Shown here: piece after piece, positions 28,216 through 35,963 of the stretch
Position numbering within the stretch: position 1 is the stretch's first letter
How the letters are laid out: each line of letters opens with the position of its first letter
NCBI GenBank assembly: GCA_029880265.1
Contig: JAOUOT010000004.1
Coordinates: 84,093 to 148,092 of the forward strand
Source of the DNA: Spirochaetia bacterium
Lineage (GTDB): Bacteria > Spirochaetota > Leptospiria > Turneriellales > JAOUOS01
Direction of reading: 5' to 3'
DNA: 64,000 nucleotides
The notes under the pieces: model-generated
Told to the model about the DNA's origin: nothing
Seen by the model: the letters and a program-made list of their open reading frames with translations, nothing else
The model's database searches: none
Made by a program: the position numbers and the translations under genes

Positions 28216-28572
28216 TAGATTTTTCTTCACTATTACAGAAATGAAAAGCCAAACAAGCGTTCTGAAAATCATGGCGAAAATACTCTCTTTGGCCATGATA
28301 TCAAAGTAAACCGCAGATATTAAAATAAGTACAATCAAATGAGCGCTGAAAATTACCGCTGATAACAAAAACGATTTTTCATTTTTAAACCATATAAATA
28401 TGCCGCAAATAATCGAAACAATGCCGGCTGCCAGATTATAAATAACCAGACTTTTATGAAAAGTATAATCGGGAACAAACGCGCCGGTGAGAACCCGAAA
28501 TCCTACATTGGCAGACATCAGCCCGATTATAAGCGCTAAGACTGAAGATATTTTTATAATATTTATTTTCAT
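28207..28572 (-). CDS. small four-helix membrane protein of unknown function
   Basis: A 121-residue protein with four hydrophobic stretches (about residues 7-28, 43-63, 68-92, 97-116) and a basic C-terminus (VKKNLNK). I do not recognise the family. It is flanked by short gaps of low complexity and stands alone on the minus strand. Confidence 0.6.
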   Translation of the reverse strand: MKINIIKISSVLALIIGLMSANVGFRVLTGAFVPDYTFHKSLVIYNLAAGIVSIICGIFIWFKNEKSFLLSAVIFSAHLIVLILISAVYFDIMAKESIFAMIFRTLVWLFISVIVKKNLNK

Positions 28573-28704
28573 AGGCGATAAACTATATAAGCTTTACCCA
28601 GAGGCAAGAAAAATCATTTCATGGTTTTCGATTTGTGAAATGCAATAGTTTATATTGAATCTGAAATCTCCTGCCTGCCAATTAATAAAGTGAAAATATA
28701 ATAT

Positions 28705-29001
28705 TTACTCTACCTCTATAACTTTCATATCTTTAAGCATATATCTTTTATTTTCAAGGCTAATCGCATCTAAAGGTTCCGCCGGTCTTTTGCCGCAAAA
28801 GCCGCAGTCAGCATTTTCGCATTTCTTTTCTAACCACTTGTTGCAGTACGCGCAAAAGTTGGCGTCATAGTCTACATTATAAAATATTGATTTACCGCAG
28901 CATGAACATGATGACTCTAATGGAATTGCTGATATCTTTTTACCATTTACTGTAAGAATTTCATTTTCTTCATCTGTTTCAATTTTGATGTTCTCTTTCA
29001 T
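28705..29001 (-). CDS. small zinc-ribbon-like protein of unknown function
   Basis: A 98-residue protein rich in cysteine pairs: CSCCGK (about residues 32-37), CAYCNKW (51-57) and CENADCGFCGKRP (61-73). Two zinc-binding knuckles are likely, which points to nucleic-acid or protein binding. A GACA-N6-TGTC element lies at 29035-29050; in the direction of this gene a -10-like TAATAT begins 21 nt after it and ends 6 nt before ATG 29001, so the message is probably leaderless and under the shared operator. Confidence 0.6.
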   Translation of the reverse strand: MKENIKIETDEENEILTVNGKKISAIPLESSCSCCGKSIFYNVDYDANFCAYCNKWLEKKCENADCGFCGKRPAEPLDAISLENKRYMLKDMKVIEVE

Positions 29002-29034
29002 GTTTCTATATTAGTAAATAAATGTAATAAAAAA

Positions 29035-29050
29035 CGACACGAGTATGTCG
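29035..29050. promoter_or_regulatory. GACA-N6-TGTC operator-like element, site 1
   Basis: CGACA-CGAGTA-TGTCG, perfect 5-bp arms. In the minus direction, 21 nt separate it from TAATAT and the -10 is 6 nt before ATG 29001. In the plus direction, 21 nt lead to TACATT. One of eight such sites in the window. Confidence 0.7.
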
Positions 29051-29085
29051 CCTTCTTTTTCAGTAATAATATACATTTATTATTG

Positions 29086-29114
29086 TTGACACACTAAAGA
29101 ATTTTTAGTATGCT
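29086..29114 (+). promoter_or_regulatory. sigma-70-type promoter TTGACA-17-TATGCT
   Basis: TTGACA at 29086-29091, a 17-bp spacer, TATGCT at 29109-29114. It would transcribe the 320-bp structured leader in front of the 29441 gene. Confidence 0.5.
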
Positions 29115-29440
29115 AAATAAAGTTAAAAACAGTGCGAATTTGATTTATCAAACAGCTTGCCTGCACTATAAAATTAGGCTAAAGAGTTTATGAGAGAACA
29201 TTTCTACAAATATAAATTCCCAAGGTCAATTTTAAAAGGCATCGCTGAAATCAAATTCCTTAAAAAAGGAAAGGTATGAGTGAATTTGCAAAGCAAATTC
29301 CGGGTTTCATCGCCTTTTTTGAAAAATTTCAAAGAGGCGATACGAGTCATCGAATTTCACCCTACGGGTACAAGCCGCTCGAGAAATTCGATGTCCCTTG
29401 AAAGCTTCGCGGATTACGCTCACTTTCAAAGGAGTCTACT
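29115..29440 (+). other. long leader with a string of hairpins ahead of the 29441 gene
   Basis: About 325 bp with no convincing gene. A weak 29-codon frame (29190-29279) is possible. Successive self-complementary segments are visible: TTCCTT/AAGGAA near 29257-29272, GAATTTGC-AAA-GCAAATTC (29282-29300), a 9-bp arm pair around 29310-29340, and CATCGAATTTC/GAAATTCGATG (29348-29358 with 29383-29393) with ACCCTACGGGT in its loop. CCTTGAAAG/CTTTCAAAGG follows just before the ribosome-binding site. The ACCCTACGGG loop also occurs in the 41.5-kb repeat. It could be a regulatory leader or an accumulation of palindromic repeats. Confidence 0.45.
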
Positions 29441-30046
29441 ATGTCAAAGGTTATACCACAGCTTTCTGCCAGAGAAATAAACAGATGTGAAGATTACGAA
29501 AGGCTTTTTCACGCCAAAAGATACATCGGCCAGAAGTCTTCGCTTTATAAAGATACGGGAAAACCGACAGAGCCGATTTTAGAGTTAATGAAGGCCGTGA
29601 ATTATTCAAAATACAATAAATTTAAAGAACACCGAAGGCAGTGGGATAGCTGCGAGAAAAGTATTCCCCTGGCTTACTTAAGGGCCATTGATGCGGATAT
29701 AGAAATTCTGAAATTTACAGTCAGCGTTGATCAAGAAGAATATGAAAATGCGGCGCAAATTATAACCTATCCCAAGCATTTTATGGTTCGGCTGATGGCG
29801 GCTTTTTACCAGAGTCTGAAAATACCCGATGGCATGTCAGAAAATGACGCTGTTGGGTACGTGAAAGAATTTTCGCGCGAGAAAAGATTGCGGTGCTGTA
29901 TTGCCACGCCGCCGCTTAAGTCAATTTTTATTGAACCCGACGGAAAGGTAAATTACATTTACTACAGACCTGAAATAAAAATCAGTAAAAATGAGGTTAG
30001 CTTCAGCTATGACGGCAGAGACATCGGGACGGTTGCAATTAAATAG
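29441..30046 (+). CDS. hypothetical protein, WYL-gene neighbour
   Basis: A 201-residue soluble protein (MSKVIPQLSAREINRCEDYE at the start) with a good AAAGGAG ribosome-binding site. It is basic in its first 70 residues and ends in beta-rich sequence (YYRPEIKISKNEVSFSYDGRD). I do not recognise a domain. It converges on the WYL regulator gene with 8 bp overlap of the 3' ends. The long hairpin-rich leader suggests post-transcriptional control. Confidence 0.6.
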   Translation: MSKVIPQLSAREINRCEDYERLFHAKRYIGQKSSLYKDTGKPTEPILELMKAVNYSKYNKFKEHRRQWDSCEKSIPLAYLRAIDADIEILKFTVSVDQEEYENAAQIITYPKHFMVRLMAAFYQSLKIPDGMSENDAVGYVKEFSREKRLRCCIATPPLKSIFIEPDGKVNYIYYRPEIKISKNEVSFSYDGRDIGTVAIK

Positions 30047-30986
30047 TTTTTTTTTCATCAGCAAACATGCTCTCAAACTGCACTTTCATCTGGCGGGCTT
30101 TGTCTTTAATCTCAGGCGGCGGATTGATAATTCGCATGGCGCCGTTTGAATCAAGAATCAGTTTTATGATCTCTTCTTCGCCGTTGACCGTTCTTTCAAT
30201 AAATCTGTGTTGAGATGGGTCGGCAAGCTCTGAGATTTTTAATTTTATTGTATGCTCATTACCGCCAATCCAGCAGCCGACAGAATATTTATATAGTTCA
30301 TCGGGTATTATTTTAAGCTGGCGGGGCTGCTGTGTACCACTGATTTTAAGCTTTGAAATTCCCTTAAGAAGATACTGGCGTATCTGCATTTTGTCTTTAT
30401 GGTTAACTTCGCCAAGCAGAAGCAGCGAACCTTTGCGAAAAACAAGGTAGTGGCACAACATGGCCACATCGAAACCTTTATCTGCCACACTCTTTCTTTT
30501 CATCAAAAATTTTTTCGCGGTATCGGGATGCTGGGGCGCGTAATAGAAACCAAGGTTCTTTTTTTCTTTCAAGGCAATGGCAATATCTATGAAATATTTT
30601 GCCGCATCAAATATACTCTTCTTGTATACATTTGTTTGTATCTCAATAATTTCAGCCAGAGACGAGCGGTCAATATCGCCATAGATATGTTTTTTCAAAA
30701 TCAGATCTTTCTCAAAATAGGACTTCAAAAGAGATGTAAAAGCGTCTAAAAATTGGGAATCTGTTTCAATTTGATATTCATAAGATGTTTTTTTTACAGT
30801 AAAACCATATTTTTTAAATTGTGCCATATCGCGGTTTATCTGGCGATCCATCGAAAGTGTTTTTAAGCCATATTTCTTCGCAAGATCAGTATCCAAATTA
30901 AAAAGTTTTTGCCTGATATTATCTGTAGAGAGAGCATCTTTTGTAATGAGTCCCATGATATGCAGCATTCTTTCGTACTTATTCAT
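30039..30986 (-). CDS. winged-helix / WYL-domain transcriptional regulator
   Basis: A 315-residue regulator. Residues 1-75 form a winged helix ending in LKTLSMDRQINRDMAQFKKYGF, the S-x-R-x-x-x-R-D pattern of WYL-family repressors. A WYL domain follows (about 130-235) with LGFYYAPQH and HYLVFRKGSLLLLGEVNHKDK, and a C-terminal WCX-like part. Relatives such as BrxR and CapW repress phage-defence operons through inverted repeats. The site at 31031-31046 (AGACA-N6-TGTCT) lies in its divergent promoter, and TAAAAG, 21 nt from the site, is a possible -10. It is the best candidate to read the eight sites. Confidence 0.78.
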   Translation of the reverse strand: MNKYERMLHIMGLITKDALSTDNIRQKLFNLDTDLAKKYGLKTLSMDRQINRDMAQFKKYGFTVKKTSYEYQIETDSQFLDAFTSLLKSYFEKDLILKKHIYGDIDRSSLAEIIEIQTNVYKKSIFDAAKYFIDIAIALKEKKNLGFYYAPQHPDTAKKFLMKRKSVADKGFDVAMLCHYLVFRKGSLLLLGEVNHKDKMQIRQYLLKGISKLKISGTQQPRQLKIIPDELYKYSVGCWIGGNEHTIKLKISELADPSQHRFIERTVNGEEEIIKLILDSNGAMRIINPPPEIKDKARQMKVQFESMFADEKKTI

Positions 30987-31030
30987 TCAGAAGCTTTATT
31001 TATCTTTTATTTTCACCGGTCAAGAAAAAA

Positions 31031-31046
31031 AGACATTGTATTGTCT
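31031..31046. promoter_or_regulatory. GACA-N6-TGTC operator-like element, site 2 (WYL divergent promoter)
   Basis: AGACA-TTGTAT-TGTCT; the arms extend to AAAGACA/TGTCTTT. In the plus direction 21 nt lead to TATATT (31068-31073) for the 31113 gene. In the minus direction 21 nt lead to TAAAAG for the WYL gene. An autoregulated, bidirectional promoter is implied. Confidence 0.7.
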
Positions 31047-31112
31047 TTCAGTAATTCTTCATATTATTATATTAAAACCATAAAATAAAGCATGATAAGC
31101 AGGAGGTTTTTT

Positions 31113-31721
31113 ATGATAATACCCATTTCAAAAAATTGTGACTATACCATACCCGCGCCTATGCCCGATTTCAAGGCCATGGCCGCGACAGAAAATCCCA
31201 CATTTTGGGAATATCTGCATTACACGATTCTTCCCACAGATATCAGAGTATTAAAGCAGATATATGATATTTTATGGGCCATGGCAGAAGACATGACGGT
31301 AAATGATTTCAGCCGCCCGGCTATGATAAAACGCCTTCAGGAAAACTACAAGGGCCGTCTTCCCGATGAAATTACTCTCGATGACAGCATTGAGAATTTT
31401 AACAACTATATGGAAACAAGAGGTATACTTGTTCCGTCAGAAAAAGAGTTCATCGCCGAATTTCAACAGTTTGCTCGCGAAGCGATGAAGAAATACCATC
31501 CGCATATGGCAAACCACGCGCCAGTTATCGGACATATCTGCTTTGACGTCTTTCATGATTATCTTGAAGTAAAAAGATTTTTCAGAACCAATTTTCTTGA
31601 AGATGACATCATAAAAAAAACTGAAAAATATTCTCTTGGCTATGGGTGTATTGATTATATCATTTCAAAAGGTCTGAATCTTTACAGAGATCATGGCATG
31701 ATTTCTTACACCGGCTCTTAA
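31113..31721 (+). CDS. hypothetical protein upstream of the deacetylase-like gene
   Basis: A protein of 202 residues from ATG 31113, chosen because GCAGGAGG lies 7 nt upstream; an ATG at 31092 would add seven residues but has no ribosome-binding site. It starts MIIPISKNCDYTIPAPMPDF and is largely alpha-helical, with a C-terminal SLGYGCIDYIISKG. No family is recognised. It is divergent from the WYL gene under a shared operator-like site and is followed 99 bp later by an HDAC-like gene, so the three may be one functional set. Confidence 0.6.
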   Translation: MIIPISKNCDYTIPAPMPDFKAMAATENPTFWEYLHYTILPTDIRVLKQIYDILWAMAEDMTVNDFSRPAMIKRLQENYKGRLPDEITLDDSIENFNNYMETRGILVPSEKEFIAEFQQFAREAMKKYHPHMANHAPVIGHICFDVFHDYLEVKRFFRTNFLEDDIIKKTEKYSLGYGCIDYIISKGLNLYRDHGMISYTGS

Positions 31722-31729
31722 CGCCTTCT

Positions 31730-31760
31730 GCCTGCTGTCTTTTTTAGCGCAGGCGCTTTT
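31730..31760 (+). terminator. weak stem-loop with T-run after the 31113 gene
   Basis: GCCTGC (31730-31735) pairs with GCAGGC (31749-31754) across a 13-nt loop, followed by GCTTTT. It could attenuate transcription into the deacetylase-like gene. Confidence 0.3.
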
Positions 31761-31820
31761 ACAAATAACTTAAAATAACACATGCTCTTTATGAGCAAAA
31801 ACAAATTACCGGAGGTTTAA

Positions 31821-32717
31821 ATGAAAATATTTTACGATGAGAAAATGTCAGCTAAAACAAACAGCTTTTCGCCAAGCAGCGAGAAACCGCGAAAGCTCGC
31901 AGAGAGGGCAAAACCCTTTCACAAATATTTTCAGTTTGAAAAAGTTATTCCCCTTGCGTGGGAAGATTTTCTGCTGAGTCATTCTGAAGAATATGTCTAT
32001 GGCATAAAAAACCTTTCCCAAACAAACGGATTCTGGAACACCGACAAAGCCATCAGAGATACTCTGCCATACACATCGGGCAGTTTATTTTCCGCCGCTA
32101 AAGAAGCTCTTGCCTCAAAAATCGCGTGGGCCTTCTGCAGCGGTTTTCATCACGCGCACAAAGACAGCGGCGGAGGTTTTTGTACTTTTGACGGACTGAC
32201 CGTGTCTGCAAAAAAGCTTCTCAATGAAAACAAGGTACAAAATGTTTTTATTCTAGACGGCGACGCGCATTTTGGCGATGGTACATCGGCAAACATTACC
32301 GGCGAATGGCGCGAGAAAATCAGCTACCGGCATACCGGCGGTTCTTTTTTCACAAAGAACAAACTTAAAAAATGGCTGCTGCAAAACAGACCTGGCATCA
32401 TCTTTTTTCAGGACGGTATGGATTCATACCGCTTCGACCCCATAGGCGGAGGTCTAACCTATAAACAGCTTTATGAAAGATGTCATATCGTTTGCGAAAC
32501 AGCCAGAGAGATGAACATACCTCTTGTCATCAATCTTGCCGGAGGATATTTAAGAGTGAAACAGGCAGATAAAATTGACGAATTAGAACCGGTCTTGCTG
32601 GGTCATATGAACAGTCTTTTTACCAGCGTTGGCGTATATGAAACCCCTGAGGCGTTTGAACTTGTGGATCTTTCTGAGAAGTTCTGGGAGAAAAGTAAAA
32701 TACATAAGGCATGCTGA
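31821..32717 (+). CDS. histone-deacetylase-like (AcuC/HDAC) family hydrolase
   Basis: A 298-residue arginase/deacetylase-fold enzyme. The active-site tandem histidines are in SGFHHAH (H110, H111), and the zinc ligands are in LDGDAHFGDGT (D148, H150) and QDGMD (D201). The glycine-rich GGGFC and the final LAGGYL also match the family. It is shorter than typical AcuC or ApaH proteins (about 340 residues). It should remove an acyl group from a lysine or polyamine-like substrate. Ribosome-binding site CCGGAGG is strong. It may be co-transcribed with the unknown 31113 gene from the WYL-linked promoter. Confidence 0.82.
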   Translation: MKIFYDEKMSAKTNSFSPSSEKPRKLAERAKPFHKYFQFEKVIPLAWEDFLLSHSEEYVYGIKNLSQTNGFWNTDKAIRDTLPYTSGSLFSAAKEALASKIAWAFCSGFHHAHKDSGGGFCTFDGLTVSAKKLLNENKVQNVFILDGDAHFGDGTSANITGEWREKISYRHTGGSFFTKNKLKKWLLQNRPGIIFFQDGMDSYRFDPIGGGLTYKQLYERCHIVCETAREMNIPLVINLAGGYLRVKQADKIDELEPVLLGHMNSLFTSVGVYETPEAFELVDLSEKFWEKSKIHKAC

Positions 32718-32765
32718 TGCGGTATTACCCCGCCCTGTCTGCCCTTGGCAATTTTAGCATACACA

Positions 32766-35700
32766 TTAAACTTTAACTTCAATATATCCGCCGCTGACAA
32801 AAAAGTTTATATAGGTACCCGTTACTTTTTTGCCAAGAGACGCTTCAAGCATTTGTTTATAGCAGGCAAGCTGGCCCGCATATTGAACAGATTTTTCGGG
32901 CCATTTGTCTTTAGGCCCCGGCGAGCTTTTATGATCGATGATAACAATACCTTCATTCGTATGCAAAATCATATCGACAATGCCGTTTATTAACTGCCCT
33001 TTATTTTTCATCATGAGGGGCCATTCTTTATTTATTTTTACGATATTGAATTGTTCTTTTAGTTTTTCATGAAACTCTTCTGACTGTTTTAAGACCTCTT
33101 CTAAATCAAGAGAATTTTCAAGACCCGCTGGTTTTAAAAGGGTTTTCAGTTTCTCATGTCTTAAACTTTTTTCTTCTTCGGCATTATCCCACGCTAAAAA
33201 CGCGTGCAGGGCGGCGCCAAGTAAATCTATGTCGGGCTTGTTTTTTATCGTAAGATGTTTAGAATACAATATAATATCGCCGGCTTTGGCGCCTGATACT
33301 TCATGCTGCTGAGACGGTTGAACATAATAATTCTCAAACTCTTTAACGCCGCTTCTTTTTGAAAACCAGACACGAGTATTGCTTTCAATAGTTTCAGCAG
33401 GCTCTGCTTCAAAATCGCTTACATGCGAAATAAGAACTTCGCCATCTTCTGTTTGCAGACTTTTTATCGTTTCATCATTTAAGAACAGGTAACTTTCTTC
33501 ATCTTGCTCATTGCATCTTTCTACCCATGATATATTATTTTTATAAACGGGCATTATACAATAATCGCGGGCTCTGGTCATACCTACGTATAAAAGCCGC
33601 TTGTCTTCTTTTAATGAATCTTCAACCATTTTGTCATACTGCCCATATTTTTCAACTTCGCTCTGAAGCCATTCGACTTTAAGATTTTTCGTACCCATAA
33701 ACCATGGGAAAAACATGGGATATCTTTCTGAAAGAATATTTTTTAAATTGATATTCTTTCGTTCATCTAAGATAGAAAACTCCCAAAAGGGATTACGGGC
33801 CTCATTGCTTAGGCTCATTAAAAAAACGATGGGCCATTCTAAACCTTTTGATTTATGGTAGGTTAAAATATTTACGCAATTATCTGAATAGACGGTACCC
33901 TGCTCATCGCTGTCATTCGATATTGACTGAAGCCAAAGATAAAACGCGCTCAATGTCGCGGGACTGTTTGTTTGAAGACACATATCTTCGAACTCGGCCG
34001 CGTAACTGTTTAATTTATCAATATTGGTCTGTCTTTGTGACGAATTTGGCCACGAAGCCGCGATGGCCCTTAAATCTGTATTTTCAATGACAGCTCTCGC
34101 CATTTCTGTTACGGTATAATCGACAGAGCGTTTTCGAAGATTTTCGAGTATCTTTATTATTGAATAGTCATCAAGCCATGTTTCATTATATGAATCTTCG
34201 GGTTTATTGTTTATATATTGAAGACGCGACTTGAGCCATTCTAAATCTTTTTCTTTGCCTTCATGAAGAACATACAGTTCGGCGCGGGCCAGAGAATCAT
34301 TGGCGTCAATGACAAATCTTAAAGCCGAAAGAAAAAACCTGCCTTCAGGAGTTTTCAAAAGTCCGCTGCGCGCTATGACAGAATCAACCCCGTATTGCGC
34401 AAGATACTCAGATACCTTTTGGCACTCATCATTTGACCGGCATAAAACAGCTATATCTGAGGGCTTTGCCAAGCGAAGCGATCCTTCGTCTTTAACGTCT
34501 ACTTTTAATTTCTTGTTTATAATTTCTTTTATGTAAAGAGCCAGCTTGTTTATAAAAACGGCATTGCTTTTACCCTCTAAATGCAGTACGGTTACGGGTT
34601 CTGACATTTCTTTTTCGTTTTTTTCTGCGTTTTTTCTTCTTACTTTTAACTTTACTTTCTCTTCTGGATATTCTTCGGCAAAAGACGAGCTGAAATATCT
34701 GTTAAAAAACCTTATAAGCGAGGGCCTGCTTCGCCATGAATCTGAAAGAATTTTCTGGCCAGTTTTTTTATCGAATTGCTTTACTACGGCTGCCATTAGT
34801 CTGGGGTCTGCGTCTCTGAATCCGTAAATACTTTGTTTGGGATCGCCCACCCATATACTTTTTTTGGCCAAAGATGAAAGCTTCAAAAATATTTCAAGCT
34901 GAAGCGGGCTTGTATCTTGAAATTCATCTACAAGCAGCAAATCAAGGTTATCTGCGATATCGCGCTGAACTTCTTTATGGTCAAGAATCTTTAAGGCTAA
35001 AACTTCCTGATCGATAAAGTCTATTAACCCTCTTTTCATTTTATAATCATTATAGCCTTCAAGACATTCTGCCGCAGAGCTGTAAATTGTAGAAATATAC
35101 TCTTCGATATCGTCATGAAGCTGTTGATAGGCGCGATAATTTGAAGCGGCCCGGTTAAACTCTTCTAACATAGGGTTATATTTTGCATTTAGTTTTGTAC
35201 CGCCGGTTATCTGGTGTTTGCCCATTTTATGCAGTTCATTATATCCAAAGTAACCCGATTCAAGTATTTTCTTGAATTCCCGTAAATTATCAATTAACTC
35301 ATGTATTTTTGGGTGTTCTTCATCATGACTTTCTTCAACTTGTTTTATTGTTTTATCAAGAATCTTTATAAGATTCTTGATAAATTCTTTTGAAGATATG
35401 CCGTTTGTGCCGCCCAGCATATTCAGCATGGTCTGTATTGAACGCTTTCTGCCTGTTTCAATATCTTCTTCTGGCATATTGTTATTGCGTATTATATCAA
35501 CCAGAGAATTCACGTCGTCTTGCCAGTTGCTTTTCGATGAATAACCGTAATTAAAAGCAAAACGACGACATATCGCTTCGATTTTATTTACGTACTTTGC
35601 GAGAACGGCGCTTGACGCTTTCTTAAAAAATAATTTCTGCTCGGTTTCTGAAATTACTTCTAACTGGGGAGAGACGCCGGCATAAAAAGCGTAACGCCTT

Positions 35701-35963
35701 ACAAGATAATCGCAAATAGAATTGACTGTACCAAATTTTGACTGCAAGATTTCAAATGCCAGCTGTGTCTTGCCTTCTTTATAAAGTTTTATTCTTGTTC
35801 GTTCGGTTAGCTCTTGAGCCGCGGCCACGGTAAAGGTGGTCGCGATTACAGCGTGCGGACGCACCTTGTCGACGGTTAACGCTTCGTAAAACCTTTCAAC
35901 CAGCGTATAGGTTTTGCCGGTACCCGCGCTTGCCGAAAGAACTTCTATATTTAAATTATTCAT
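32766..35963 (-). CDS. AddA/RecB-like UvrD-family helicase-nuclease
   Basis: A 1065-residue superfamily-1 helicase. Walker A is ASAGTGKTYTL (residues 10-20). Later motifs are LLLVDEFQDTSPLQ, WVGDPKQSIYGFRDADP, NILTYHKSKGLEWPIVFL and RLLYVGMTRARDYCI. A C-terminal PD-(D/E)xK nuclease carries NGIVDMIL and VIIDHKSSPG. Together with the 35964-38606 product it should form an AddAB-type complex that resects double-strand breaks and degrades linear foreign DNA. It starts on the base after the partner gene stops. Confidence 0.88.
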   Translation of the reverse strand: MNNLNIEVLSASAGTGKTYTLVERFYEALTVDKVRPHAVIATTFTVAAAQELTERTRIKLYKEGKTQLAFEILQSKFGTVNSICDYLVRRYAFYAGVSPQLEVISETEQKLFFKKASSAVLAKYVNKIEAICRRFAFNYGYSSKSNWQDDVNSLVDIIRNNNMPEEDIETGRKRSIQTMLNMLGGTNGISSKEFIKNLIKILDKTIKQVEESHDEEHPKIHELIDNLREFKKILESGYFGYNELHKMGKHQITGGTKLNAKYNPMLEEFNRAASNYRAYQQLHDDIEEYISTIYSSAAECLEGYNDYKMKRGLIDFIDQEVLALKILDHKEVQRDIADNLDLLLVDEFQDTSPLQLEIFLKLSSLAKKSIWVGDPKQSIYGFRDADPRLMAAVVKQFDKKTGQKILSDSWRSRPSLIRFFNRYFSSSFAEEYPEEKVKLKVRRKNAEKNEKEMSEPVTVLHLEGKSNAVFINKLALYIKEIINKKLKVDVKDEGSLRLAKPSDIAVLCRSNDECQKVSEYLAQYGVDSVIARSGLLKTPEGRFFLSALRFVIDANDSLARAELYVLHEGKEKDLEWLKSRLQYINNKPEDSYNETWLDDYSIIKILENLRKRSVDYTVTEMARAVIENTDLRAIAASWPNSSQRQTNIDKLNSYAAEFEDMCLQTNSPATLSAFYLWLQSISNDSDEQGTVYSDNCVNILTYHKSKGLEWPIVFLMSLSNEARNPFWEFSILDERKNINLKNILSERYPMFFPWFMGTKNLKVEWLQSEVEKYGQYDKMVEDSLKEDKRLLYVGMTRARDYCIMPVYKNNISWVERCNEQDEESYLFLNDETIKSLQTEDGEVLISHVSDFEAEPAETIESNTRVWFSKRSGVKEFENYYVQPSQQHEVSGAKAGDIILYSKHLTIKNKPDIDLLGAALHAFLAWDNAEEEKSLRHEKLKTLLKPAGLENSLDLEEVLKQSEEFHEKLKEQFNIVKINKEWPLMMKNKGQLINGIVDMILHTNEGIVIIDHKSSPGPKDKWPEKSVQYAGQLACYKQMLEASLGKKVTGTYINFFVSGGYIEVKV

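Noticed and set aside
29280..29480. plus-strand open frame of 66 codons
   Set aside because: It covers hairpin sequence and overlaps the well-supported 29441 gene.
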